The translations under genes were made by a program, and so were the position numbers. From the NCBI GenBank assembly GCA_964019155.1, contig OZ025244.1, positions 29,428,995 to 29,492,994 on the forward strand: 64,000 bases of DNA, read 5' to 3'. This DNA comes from Osedax fenrisi (Eukaryota > Annelida > Polychaeta > Sabellida > Siboglinidae). Under the pieces are notes generated by a model. The model ran no database searches. It was not told where the DNA came from and was given only the letters and a program-made list of their open reading frames with translations. Shown in pieces: positions 25,068 through 35,336 of this stretch. Every line of letters starts with the position of its first letter. Position 1 is the first letter of the stretch.

Positions 25068-25473
25068 TTAAGATGAATAACAGCAGTCCATATATTTTCA
25101 TCCTCGAGATAACTATGTTAGAAAATATTTATACTTGCGACTACATCAACTATATATTTACTTACATAAAAAGCACTCAATCCACAAAAGTCCATGTTAT
25201 TCAGTGACGTATTCGGCAAACTTATAATATATTGTGTATTTAATAGATCGTGGAATAAATATTCTGCCTGAATGAATATAATGCTAAAATGTAGTCATGC
25301 CTGCTTTTACATTGGGAAATTATATTGTCTGTCGATGCTGATTACGTTCATGTGTTTAACGTTGCTCAGCTTTGTTGGAGGCAATTATCATTATAACTAT
25401 TATTATTACATTATTAACTTAGCTTATAATTAGAAGTGTTTTTTAATGCATGTTATTAAACAGTGTACTTTTT

Positions 25474-25523
25474 TTACCAAATAAAATTTAAAACCGTTTC
25501 TTGAATTTTCCTCCTCATTTCTT
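25474..25523 (-). pseudogene. RTE LINE 3' stub left by a deletion
   Basis: These 50 bases are the mirror of 41,321-41,370, the last codons (RRKTQETVLNF in the right arm, one residue different here) of the RTE relic. Upstream RT sequence is absent because the left arm jumps at 25,523/25,524 to sequence corresponding to 38,104. Confidence 0.75.
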
Positions 25524-25579
25524 ATTATTGATTATTGCATTAGTGGTTATTATTCTATAAAATCATAATAAATATAAAA

Positions 25580-25601
25580 TATATTAATTAGAATAGAAGA
25601 G

Positions 25602-25659
<58 letters not shown>

Positions 25660-25685
25660 TGTGTGTAAATGTATATATATATAAC
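25580..25685. repeat. (TA)n tracts
   Basis: Two TA runs (about 25,603-25,621 and 25,627-25,656) inside the intron of the truncated small-exon gene, mirrored at 37,963-38,027. Confidence 0.8.
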
Positions 25686-25989
25686 CTTTTATATATATAA
25701 ATGAATATACAAAATATACATATTGCTATTCCTCCTAAAATAATAACAAGATTATTAAATTATAATTATGAAATACATCATTTTCTATAAAAAAATCATT
25801 ACAAATGATATAGTATACAAATATTATAATATATAATATTATAATATATAATATTATAATATATAATAATATAATATATAATATTATAATATATAATATT
25901 ATAATATATAATATTATAATATATAATATTATAATATATAATATTATAATATATAATATTATATATATATATATATCACCAGTTTTCAT
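25686..25989 (-). pseudogene. Exons 1-2 of the small-exon gene, truncated left-arm copy
   Basis: On the minus strand, ATGAAAACTG at 25,989-25,980 is followed by a GT donor. The hydrophobic exon 2 at 25,734-25,686 has an AG acceptor and a GT donor. They mirror exons 1 and 2 of the right-arm gene at 37,630 and 37,881. Exon 2 here is 49 nt, three fewer than in the right arm, so the frame is kept. Exons 3 to 6 are absent because the 3.2 kb that carries them in the right arm (38,105-41,320) is missing here. Confidence 0.45.
25821..25962. repeat. 15-bp minisatellite, left-arm copy
   Basis: About nine copies of ATATAATATTATAAT in tandem, with one shortened unit. It lies in the proposed intron 1. 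The 93-codon ORF through it (poly IILYI) is a product of the repeat. The mirror array is at 37,650-37,795. Confidence 0.9.
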
Positions 25990-26866
25990 TATAGGTTTAA
26001 GGGCAGCTACCAACAAAATATGATCATAAGGTATTTAGATATATTTTACTAAAGAAAATATAAGTTGACATATATATGTCATTTCGCCATTTATTTATAA
26101 ATTCATTTATGATGTATGATATATTAGATAGACGCTTATACCCTGAGGCAAATTAAAACCATAATTGTTACTTACAAAAGAAACTTAATTAGCTCTTTGA
26201 ATTAGAGTTATAAATAAATAGCAAAATAAGCATTTGAGTTGATTATTTATTATTTGCTCATTTTATAATTTTTCGTTTAAAATTATATAAATATAATTCA
26301 AATATATTGATATCAAATAATTCTTTTCATATTTAAGATCCTCAACATTTGATTAATGATATATTCAGATATTAAAATATGTTCATTGAGAATTTATAAT
26401 ATTGCAAATTAGGTAGTCGAGAAGTTATAGTATTGAAAAGTATGTCGTATTATCGATAAGTTATAATATTATGAAATAGGTATCCAAGAAGTTATAATAT
26501 TGAAAAGTATGTAGTCGATAAGTTAAATGAATGAATGAATGAATGTTAATTTAACAACAAAATAATGTTAAACGTTCTCTATTGTGTACAAAAAATATAA
26601 AAATAACAAAATATACAAAACAAAATATAAATCAGTTAACAATAATACAATTAATTTTTGCGAATCAATAACAATACATTAGATTTAAAATTAGTTTTTT
26701 ATGGTACAGTTAAAGCATTCCTAGTTAATATTAGGTCCTCTATAATTTATAATATTATAATTATTGTAATATCATATATATCATTATATATTTATTATAG
26801 TGATGTAATAGTAGATTCTATCAATGTATATAAACTTATTGTTTTCTATAAATGTATTGATAATAT
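25990..26866. other. Inner end of the left arm, no supported gene
   Basis: Contains a short (TGAA)n run at 26,526-26,545 and repeated GTTATAATATT phrases at 26,420-26,530. The 72-codon plus ORF at 26,658-26,876 exists in the right arm as well (36,763-36,975, minus) but shows no recognised domain and crosses the arm boundary. I do not call it a gene. Confidence 0.5.
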
Positions 26867-27408
26867 CACTAATTAATGGAATATTATATTTTTAATTTAT
26901 ACTTTCATAGTTTTATAATGAATATTATAATCATAATTATATATTTAACTAGAAATACCTGTACAATATTAGATCAAGTATCAATTATTAGTTATTTGTA
27001 TTATGAAAGAGTATAATAAATGTAAATACATTTGATATATAAATAAATAAAGTTTATATAATTAACCAACTATATAATACAACTTATAATGACCTAAATA
27101 TATAATATATATATATACAAATTACATTAACTTTTATATTTTATATACATATATTAATTAGAATGTATATTATAATGTAATTGATTATTAAAATATATTA
27201 TATATTGTGCATATTTTTGATCATAACGTTTGTTTAAATACGAATTTAAAAAACCATAATATGTATTGTATTATATAATTTAATAAGCTTTCCATAGATA
27301 CAAATGTTGAATACATATATTAAAATTACTGAATATATAAATAAAACAATCATATGATGTTGATATATGGGGGAAATACAAGTGGGATCAATATATGTAT
27401 TGAATACA

Positions 27409-27451
<43 letters not shown>

Positions 27452-27455
27452 TAAA
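26867..27455. other. Start of the single-copy loop
   Basis: A+T-rich, with a segment at 27,205-27,330 related to dispersed repeat B and a (TA)n tract at 27,416-27,449. No coding frame. Confidence 0.5.
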
Positions 27456-27459
27456 TATA

Positions 27460-28020
27460 AATTCACTACCCAATATTTAAATTTGCTACCCAATTTTCAT
27501 TTTTGGTAGTGAATTTGCAACCATTCTTAAAATTAAATTCTTAAAATAGGTTAAATCTAAATATAGTTCAAGCAGTTTATTATCATATTTCATATTAATT
27601 TGTATTTTTTATTTAAATTATGGGTTTATATAAAATAACAAACTGATATAGCAAAGGGCAAATAGTATATATTCGACATTATTTGAAAAATAATGAATTT
27701 ATCCTGATTTTATGACAGAAGTTATTCATATTCTGCATTATTTTAATACTTAAGTATTATATAATATTTTGTAATTAAAAAATAATATAATAATAATAAT
27801 ACATGTAATCGCCATTTCATAAATATTCATTGAAAATGTGCTATAATAATAAATTATTAATTATTTTATTAAATTAATAATAATACAAATTAATTAAATA
27901 ATAACATATTAAATCGTAATTTTATAAATATTCATTTGAAAACACCCATTTATTACATAATAAATTCCAGTAATTAGAGATACAAAATTTTTAATTCATG
28001 ATATTACAATTATAAAAATA
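27460..28020 (+). repeat. Dispersed repeat A, copy 2
   Basis: Aligns with 2,735-3,093 in order and orientation, with insertions. It begins near TTTTGGTAGTGAATTTGCAA. A second CACTACCCAATATTTAAATT phrase just before it is an inverted partial copy of its start, which suggests terminal inverted ends, but I could not define the element. Confidence 0.5.
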
Positions 28021-28418
28021 ACAATAATTAAACTTAATCCATATAATCTTGCAATACATATATGAAATAAATCAGTTTATAGACAAAGTCTAAGGATCAG
28101 TGAAAGCGATAAGCTTAATTTATTCCAAACCTCCTGATAATATATGCAGTGCTATATATCATATGATATCATGATATCATATTCATTCGGATAAAATAAA
28201 ACAATAAATAATAATTCAATTATATTTAAAAAATAAAAATAGATAAATGACACTGAAATAATAAGAAAATATAAAATTAAGAAAAAATAATTTTTTTTAT
28301 AAAAGATTAGAATTAATTTGTAAAAAATAGTTTACATTTACTAAACTTAATTAGAAACAATGATGCATCGAATCCCGGAAGAATAGAAGTAGTGACAAAT
28401 TATTCGTAGTCATGAGGA
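28021..28418. other. A+T-rich stretch, no supported gene
   Basis: Only a short ATGATATCATGATATCAT palindromic phrase near 28,160 stands out. The GC-richer patch that follows from about 28,360 belongs with the next entry. Confidence 0.4.
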
Positions 28419-28520
28419 CTAGGAATACCCGTAGTCGCACATTTGATGTGACATCACCAATAAGAAAGCAGTCAATCTATAGTGATCACTCGTCTCGAGA
28501 CGTGTAATGGCGCCACATTC
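28419..28520 (-). other. Possible exon in a GC-richer island
   Basis: On the minus strand TATTTGGCAG, a good acceptor, precedes an open frame of 33 codons that begins ECGAITRLETSDHYRL and ends in TAG. The surrounding 170 bases are clearly richer in G and C than the neighbourhood. No domain is recognised and no partner exon was found, so this could equally be a non-coding island or a worn repeat. Confidence 0.25.
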
Positions 28521-29015
28521 CTGCCAAATATAAACACACATATCAATTGAGAGAACCATAATTAATCCAGTGCCACAGAATTACAGTATATTTGTCACAT
28601 TCCAAATATTTCATGTATTCATATTTATATATAAGATAATATTTGTATAATGTATTTATAATAAATTATAAAAGTAAAATACAAATTATAAAAATAAGAA
28701 TGACAACTATAAATCAACAAATTTTATATGTACATTTTATAAATAATACCGTTTGTTAATAAATAAAAAAATTATAATACTGTTTTTAAATAATTGTATA
28801 TTTTAATACTATTTATATACAGTTTTATTAATTTTTATTATTATACTGTTTTTATTAAAATATATGAATGAATGAATGAAACAAATTTATTGGAGTATTA
28901 CATATATGTTTCATAATAATAATAATATAATAGCTATAATAAAAACAAAAATTTCTCCAAAAGGCTACCAGTAAGTCATCGACTTTTATAAAGGCTGCCA
29001 TCCTCTTCTTTCTCT

Positions 29016-29507
29016 TCATCTTATATCTTTAATTATTCTCTGAAATAAGTATTTTTTTATTTTTCTTTTAAATATGTTAATGTTTTTACTTTTTTTTATA
29101 TTTTCATCTAGTTTATTCCATAATTTAATTCCAACTATTAATAAACTATTATTTGTTAAAGTAAATTTTTTATTTTTTATTTCATATTCATTGTTATTTC
29201 TTAGATTATAGTTATTGTTTTTATTAATGTTATTTTTGAATCTATTTTTATTTTTATACATGTAACATAATGTTTTATATTCAGTGATTTGCTTTATAGT
29301 AAGTGTGTTTGTGTATATGGGTAGGGGTTGTATATCTTTATTTGTATATTGTGAATTATAGGTTGTATTAGTTTTTTTAAGATATATTATTTTAAGTATT
29401 TTTTTTTGTATATTATATAGAGGTTTTATTATATTACTATAATTGTTGCCCCATATTTCTATCCCATAATGAAGATTAGATAAAAAAAGTGAATTATATA
29501 GTAACAT
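29016..29507 (-). pseudogene. LINE ORF2, C-terminal part after a frame break
   Basis: 163 codons beginning MLLYNSLFLSNLHYGIEIWG and ending in a typical post-RT tail with IVGIKLWNKLDENIK and FKRKIKKYL. It joins the ORF2 above in logical order (the KFLGIIID segment, then LYNSLFLSNLHYG). About 48 bases between them hold a long poly-T run (A on the coding strand), where a one-base slip would change the frame, and one in-frame TAA. The RT-type tail is otherwise complete, so it is the displaced end of ORF2 rather than a separate gene. Confidence 0.8.
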
Positions 29508-29554
29508 AAGAATATGATGTGGTTATTCATTAGAAAATTTTCTAATCATATAAG

Positions 29555-31900
29555 TTATTTGTAAGATTTTTTTTTTATTGATAATATATGTGTTTTAAAA
29601 TTTAGTTTAGTATCTATTATAATACCTAGAAATTTATATTTATCTATTATTTGTATTTGTTGATTGTATATAGCGTAGTCAATATTAAAATTCGAAAATT
29701 CACGTGTTTTAAAAAAAATTATTATTTTGGTTTTTTCAGTATTTACTATTAATTTATTTTTTTTAAACCATATTTCTAATTTATCTAATATTTTTTTTGT
29801 ATCATTTATTAAAACACTTATTTTATTGGCTGAAACACTAACTGATGTATCATAAGCAAATAAAATAGTGGTTATATTTATATCATTTTCTGTTAATAGT
29901 GTTATATCATTTATATAAATAATGAATAGCAATGGTCCCAGAACTGAACCCTGTGGAACTCCTATATTACTTATTAATATATCAGATAACTTATTATCAA
30001 TAGAAGTTATTTGACCTCTATTTAATAGGTAGCTTTTAATTAAATTTAAGGCATGACCTCTGATACCATATATTTCTAATTTGTTAAATAGAATATTATT
30101 GTCTAACATATCAAATGCTTTTGATAGGTCTAAAAATATTGTATTTGTTTTTTTATTATTTTCTTTGTTATTTAATATGTTTGTATAGAATTCAGTTATT
30201 GCATCCATAGTATTTTTATTTCTTTGATATCCGTATTGATTATTTGATATTAATTTATGTTTATTTATAAAATGTTCTAATCTATTATATATTAATTTTT
30301 CAAGTATTTTTGATATTTGAGGTAATAGTGATATGGGTCTGTAATTTTCAAAATTGTTTTTACTTTTTTTTTTATGTATAGGTTTTATGATAGCTATTTT
30401 CATTTTATCAGGAAAAATTCCTTTATTAATTGATAGATTGAAAATATGCTTTAGTGGCTGAATTATATATGATTTTGATATATCTAAAATATACATATTT
30501 ATTTTATTTATATCTAATGAATGTTTATGTTCCTTTAGGGCAATTATATTAATTATTTCTTTATCTGTAACTGGTGTAAGGAATATTGTATTTTTGTTAG
30601 TTTTTATACTGTCTAAAACAGAATTATTATTTACTTGATTGAATTGACTATTCAATTGTTCAATAGTGTTTATGAAGTATTCATTAAATCCATTAGCTAT
30701 ATCTAAAGGCTTATTAAGTACTTTGTTATTTGTATTTATAAAATTATTTGGTAATGTATTGTGATTTTTTCTATTTAACCTATTATTAATTATTTTCCAT
30801 TTTTTTTTTGAAGTATTTGCATTTTTGATATCATTAGAAAAAAAAATTTTTTTAGCAATTTTTATTTTATTAGCAATGATATTTTTTATATGTTTATATT
30901 TAACCAGTATATCATTTTTCCTATTTTTTATATAAATTTTATATAAATTATTTTTAGTGTGTATATCTCTTTTAATATCACCAGTCATCCACTTATTTTC
31001 AGTTTTTATTTTTATAATTTTATCTATTATTGGCATTGATTGATCAACTATGTTTTCATATATATTAATAAATTTAGCATACGATTCATTTGGGTCATTG
31101 TTTGATAAAACATCTATCCATTTTTCATTTTTTAATATTTCCATTAATTTATTAATATTTTTTGTTTTTGTTTGTCTTTTATATATTTTGATAGTATTTT
31201 TTAACTTACATTGATTTTTTATAGAATATTGAAAATATATCGGGAAATGATCAGTGATATCACTTACCAATATACCAGATGTTTTAATATTAGTTACATT
31301 AGTTAATAATAGGTCGATTAAGGTATTATTGTTATTTTTATTGATTCTTGTATAATTTTTAATAATAGATTTAAAACCAAGTATTTCTAGATTATCTTTA
31401 AATTTGTTAGTATATATATTGTCAGAAAGTATATTTATATTGAGGTCACCTAATATAAATATTTTGTTATTTATATTATTAAAGGTATTATAAAATAGAT
31501 CAATGAATGTATCTACATTATATGATGGGCTTCTGTATATAGTTGATAGTAAATGTTGATTGTTTTTTATTAAAATTTTTATAGTCAGTATTTCTACTGA
31601 GTCTTGAATTTTTATTGATAATTGATTCATAATGATATAGTTTAGTGATATGTCAATATATATAGCGACACCACCACCACGTTTTTTATTTTTATTTTCT
31701 CTATTTAATTGTATTAGTTCATATCCATATATATCTAAATTTTTATTATTACTTTCATTTAACCAAGTTTCAGTAAGACATATACAATTTGGTTTTATTT
31801 TTTGATTATTGATAAAAAATTTTAATTTATCAAAGTTCTTATTAAGACTACGTATATTAAAATCTAAATATGATAAAATTGAGTTATTCATAATTATCAC
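29555..31900 (-). CDS. LINE ORF2: endonuclease plus reverse transcriptase, catalytic residue changed
   Basis: The 781-codon frame encodes the enzymes of target-primed reverse transcription. The N-terminal EEP endonuclease spans about residues 10-225, with CLTETWL at 41-47, GGGVAIYI at 75-82, ILGDLNINI at 149-157, IDLLLTN at 195-201 and SDITDHFPI at 213-221. The RT follows: NYRPISLLPQISKILEK at 519-535, NQYGYQRNKNT at 554-564, FLDLSKAFDML at 589-599, GVPQGSVLGPLLFIIYIND at 647-665 and LFAYDTSV at 680-687. The family has FADD here, so the first catalytic Asp is Tyr (residue 683, GAT to TAT). KFLGIIID follows at 756-763. The start overlaps ORF1 by 17 bases. Met4 is an equally good start. The element is probably inactive, but only lightly damaged. 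Confidence 0.9.
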   Translation of the reverse strand: MIIMNNSILSYLDFNIRSLNKNFDKLKFFINNQKIKPNCICLTETWLNESNNKNLDIYGYELIQLNRENKNKKRGGGVAIYIDISLNYIIMNQLSIKIQDSVEILTIKILIKNNQHLLSTIYRSPSYNVDTFIDLFYNTFNNINNKIFILGDLNINILSDNIYTNKFKDNLEILGFKSIIKNYTRINKNNNNTLIDLLLTNVTNIKTSGILVSDITDHFPIYFQYSIKNQCKLKNTIKIYKRQTKTKNINKLMEILKNEKWIDVLSNNDPNESYAKFINIYENIVDQSMPIIDKIIKIKTENKWMTGDIKRDIHTKNNLYKIYIKNRKNDILVKYKHIKNIIANKIKIAKKIFFSNDIKNANTSKKKWKIINNRLNRKNHNTLPNNFINTNNKVLNKPLDIANGFNEYFINTIEQLNSQFNQVNNNSVLDSIKTNKNTIFLTPVTDKEIINIIALKEHKHSLDINKINMYILDISKSYIIQPLKHIFNLSINKGIFPDKMKIAIIKPIHKKKSKNNFENYRPISLLPQISKILEKLIYNRLEHFINKHKLISNNQYGYQRNKNTMDAITEFYTNILNNKENNKKTNTIFLDLSKAFDMLDNNILFNKLEIYGIRGHALNLIKSYLLNRGQITSIDNKLSDILISNIGVPQGSVLGPLLFIIYINDITLLTENDINITTILFAYDTSVSVSANKISVLINDTKKILDKLEIWFKKNKLIVNTEKTKIIIFFKTREFSNFNIDYAIYNQQIQIIDKYKFLGIIIDTKLNFKTHILSIKKKSYK

Positions 31901-32606
31901 AACAAATTATTTTAAATTTATTATTTAGGGTTATTACTTTATATTTTGTATCACTGGAAGATTTATTTTTAGCCTCTTGTTTTAGATCTTTTATTTCTTG
32001 TAGTTGTTCAAATGAATATTCTATTGATATCCCTATATGGTTTAAATCAGTATTTTTTAATTTGTAAGCATTTTTAATAAATTCCTCCTTCTGAAGTTGA
32101 GTTTCTAGAATGAGTTTTAATGGTCTTGAATGTTGACCTTCTATATATTTACCAATTCTATGAAATTTATTTATTTTAATATTGTCTATATCAAGTATGT
32201 TTATTATTTTATTTATTTTATTCTTTTCATCATTATATCTATTGATATAATTATCATCTATTGATTTTAAATTATATAAAATTATAGTTTTGGTTTTATC
32301 AATATTATTATTATTTGTTATTAAAGTTTTATTTATAGTATCAGTTAAATTTTTTTTTATTGTTTGCTCAATATTTTTTTTTGTGATATCAGCAAAAGTT
32401 TTGTTATTATTAATTTTAAATTGATTATTTATATTAGAATTTATATTCTCTAGAAGTATTTTATTACTATCAAATTTATCATTTAAATCATTAATTATTT
32501 TATTTTGATTAATAATTATATTTTTTTGATTATTAATTATTTCCATTAACATATCTATGGTTTCATTTCCTTTATTACTTTTATTAGTTTTTTTTCTAGG
32601 TGACAT
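31884..32606 (-). CDS. LINE ORF1 protein (nucleic-acid-binding type)
   Basis: About 240 codons from the Met of MSPRKKTNK. The open frame extends 40 codons further upstream to 32,726, but that part (HPPTGGPPSG) reads like untranslated leader, so I prefer the start at 32,606. The N-terminus is basic. Residues about 15-60 (IDMLMEIINNQKNIIINQN and onward) look like a coiled coil with leucine/isoleucine spacing. KTFADITKKN lies in the middle. The C-terminal half contains IILYNL, INKFHRIG and RPLKLIL, a layout resembling the RNA-binding domain of LINE ORF1 proteins. It is intact. Such proteins coat the element's RNA and act as nucleic-acid chaperones in known LINEs. The role here is inferred by position and layout. 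Confidence 0.75.
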   Translation of the reverse strand: MSPRKKTNKSNKGNETIDMLMEIINNQKNIIINQNKIINDLNDKFDSNKILLENINSNINNQFKINNNKTFADITKKNIEQTIKKNLTDTINKTLITNNNNIDKTKTIILYNLKSIDDNYINRYNDEKNKINKIINILDIDNIKINKFHRIGKYIEGQHSRPLKLILETQLQKEEFIKNAYKLKNTDLNHIGISIEYSFEQLQEIKDLKQEAKNKSSSDTKYKVITLNNKFKIICCDNYE

Positions 32607-32870
32607 AATGTTTACTAAACTTTGATTATGGTAGACTTTACAGACTACCAATGAGCATAGACCAGACGGAGGTCCTCCGGTCGGTGGGTGCTGAAGATAT
32701 TCTAAATTGAATGTCCAGTATATCAATGTAGTATTTATATAATATTATGATAAATTTAACTATGATTACATCAGCAAACGAATCTATAGAATTCTATAGT
32801 GCAAGTTTAACAATAGAATATTATTGAATAGAAAATACACGTCTGTTCACTATGAATGATAGAACAAGAA

Positions 32871-33190
32871 TGAATATATTTTTTTAAACTATTTAAATAT
32901 ATGTATCTAAAAATAATTTTATAGGGCTCTTTTTCAACTTATCTATATTGTTTATAGAATTATTTTTTAAAGTATTATAAAAATTATATAATGATACAAT
33001 TTCGAACCTCTAAATAATAGTGTATTTTGAAATTGGGTTGTTCTCGTTAAAAATAAAATATGGTTTAAAATAAATATTATAATTGTAATGAATTTCTACT
33101 TATTAATATGTCGTCAAATTTGTTATCAGTTGTAAGTTACATAGGTATTAATGGCAGAAGATTGGGATCAACAATACTGTTGTTTATTAT
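32871..33190. other. A+T-rich stretch between two LINE copies
   Basis: No feature supported. It may be a worn 5' or 3' end of one of the two LINEs. Confidence 0.4.
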
Positions 33191-35010
33191 AGATTTTATT
33201 TTGTATTAAAATTAATTAATGAAATCTATTTGTAGAGCTATTACCCCATATTTTAATACCATAAGAAATGTTAGATAAAAAAAAAAAATTATATAATAAA
33301 ATTAAGTTTTTTAAGTTGAGAAAGGATAATTTTTTAAAAAGATATATAATTTAGATAATTTAATAAATAACAAAACAATATATTATGAATATTTACGTTT
33401 ACTATCAATAGTAATACCAACAATTGATAATAGTTTAATAAGTAAATATCTACATTATCTATTTTTATACTATTCACAATAATTGTATTGTAATAATGCA
33501 ATAAATGTTTTCGTTATGTTCAATTTTAGGTTATTAAGAGTTAATCAATAAACAAGTTTACCTACATATAACTTCATATTTTCACATATTTCTGTCATTA
33601 CCTTTATATATAGGTTTTATAATGGCCAATTTCATTTTGTTAGGAAAATGTGCGTATAACATATATAACATATATACCACATATAAATTAAAAAGATGAC
33701 CCAAATGAATTGATATCTTGTTTATTATATTTTTTATTTAAGCCATATTCCAATTATTTATATCTTTTTATTTTTATGATTTCATTTTCTATGTAATATT
33801 TATAATTTCATCAATTGTAATAAGTACAAAATAAAAACATGTATCAACATGTATACAAAATCATTATTATAATTATTTATAATAGAGTTATTAATTGACA
33901 TACCTATTTCTGAAAAATACTATTACACTCCTCACAATTGTTATATATATATATATTAATCTTCCATCGTATTCTAATACAGTTGTAAGATTATCTAGAG
34001 ATTTATATATTAAATTGTGTATAGTTATCCAATTTTCAGATTAGTTATTGCTAGTGAAAATATTTAAATACATTTTTTTTTTCATATTTTATATTTTGAT
34101 AGAACAATTACTTTTTTTAAATAAATTAAAATATTTAAATACATTTTTTTTTTCATATTTTATATTTTGATGGAACAATTACTTTTTTTAAATAAATTAA
34201 AATATTTAAATACATTTTTTTTTTCATATTTTATATTTTGATGGAACAATTACTTTTTTTAAATAAATTAAAATATTTATTTTTCTTTCTAATAGCATTT
34301 TTTAATTTTGATAGCCATGGTATATATATGATGTTTTTTTTTATAATTTTACATAATTTATTGATTATTGTTTCGACTTCGAAAATAAATGTATCTTAGT
34401 ATAAAGATGGATCAGATATATTAAATACATTTTCCAGTTATGATTGGTCAGTTCAATATTAAGTAAATTAATTTTATTTTCATTGTTATTTCTAAAATAA
34501 CTATATTCACTATTTATGTACGGTAGCTACCTTATCAATGTTAAATATATTAAATATTAGAGACTAATCTGATATATATGTATTAATACCATGTAATACA
34601 TTTATATTACTATTTATTAATGTATATCCTTCAGTATTTTTGTCCATGTTGTCAACAGAGTGGGTATATTAATTGTACTGAGTACAACTAGTTGTGATAA
34701 ATTATGATTAAAATTAGAAGTATGAGAATTAAAAATATCTAAAAAGTAAATATTAAATCACTGTAATTACATATTTAAAAAAAAAATTATAAAATAAATC
34801 ATTACAAAAATTTGTATCGGAATTAGGTGCCACATATAATCCAGTAAATATTAATGGTTTAGCCTTATTTTTTAATTTTAATGTTTTACTGATTATTTCA
34901 ATATCATCATCAATAGCAAATGATAAATCATTTAGTGAAGAACAGTATAATTATTTTTTTGTACAAATCAAAAGACCACCACCTCTTTTTTTCTTTTTTA
35001 TATGTAGGGC
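33191..35010 (-). pseudogene. Heavily decayed second copy of the loop LINE
   Basis: Minus-strand blocks match the LINE at 28.9-32.9 kb in the same order. The block at 33,235-33,290 (TTACCCCATATTTTAATACC) matches 29,447-29,500, and 33,605-33,650 (TATAGGTTTTATAATGGCC) matches 30,376-30,410. Near 34,970-35,005 the phrase AAAAGACCACCACCTCTTTT corresponds to the endonuclease GGG block at about 31,670-31,690. The frames are destroyed throughout. A three-copy tandem repeat lies inside at 34,058-34,280. Confidence 0.6.
34058..34280 (+). repeat. Three tandem copies of a 71-bp unit
   Basis: TATTTAAATACATTTTTTTT starts at 34,061, 34,132 and 34,203. The units are almost identical, with one A/G difference at ATGGAACAATT against ATAGAACAATT. 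It lies inside the decayed LINE copy and is a recent local expansion. Confidence 0.9.
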
Positions 35011-35274
35011 ACTTCCCAATGTGGGTAGATGGATAGCTCTAGAATGAACATTATTTATATATATATATAAATATATATATATATACATATATTATTTGAA
35101 TGATATAAATATAGTATTCTATATAAATAAATAACATATACCAACCACATAAATAATAATAAAAAGTATAATCAGGTATTTCTTTATCATTATCTAACAA
35201 AAGTATATTTATTAAATATTATAATAAAAATTACACATCTTAACTATATAGAATATACTATATACTATATAGTA

Positions 35275-35336
<62 letters not shown>

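Larger units (their letters stand above)
12479..26866 (+). repeat. Left arm of a giant inverted duplication
   Basis: The whole segment is the reverse complement of 36,767-64,000 apart from indels and scattered substitutions. Anchor pairs are 12,479 with 64,000, 14,389 with 62,072, 17,123 with 59,323, 21,909 with 44,958, 25,524 with 38,104 and 26,866 with 36,767. The inner match ends after TGTATTGATAATAT, where the two arms diverge at once. The outer match runs into the window end, so the true outer edge is not visible. In the 394 codons compared of the RT ORF, the arms differ by five residues and one stop. The LRR ORF is identical. The left arm lacks right-arm bases 38,105-41,320 and about 47,169-57,057, and carries 375 extra bases near 17,459-17,834. 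Confidence 0.95.
28860..32870 (-). mobile_element. Nearly full-length CR1/jockey-type LINE
   Basis: This minus-strand element has a 5' region to about 32,870, ORF1 (32,606-31,884), ORF2 (31,900-29,555, continuing in another frame to 29,016) and a 3' end with CTGGTAGCCTTTTGGAG, CCAATAAATTTG and TTCATTCATTCATTCA at about 28,866-28,881. The simple-repeat tail fits the CR1 side of LINEs. It lies only in the loop, not in the arms. A much more decayed relative follows at about 33.2-35.0 kb, and a third is at 1-2,290. Confidence 0.85.

Noticed and set aside
25735..26016. 93-codon ORF of repeated IILYI
   Set aside because: Produced by the 15-bp minisatellite. A unit divisible by three keeps any frame open.
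26658..26876. A host gene in the inner arms (72 codons, mirrored at 36,763-36,975)
   Set aside because: No domain, A+T-driven composition, and its last codons cross the arm boundary. Conservation between arms is expected from recent duplication alone.
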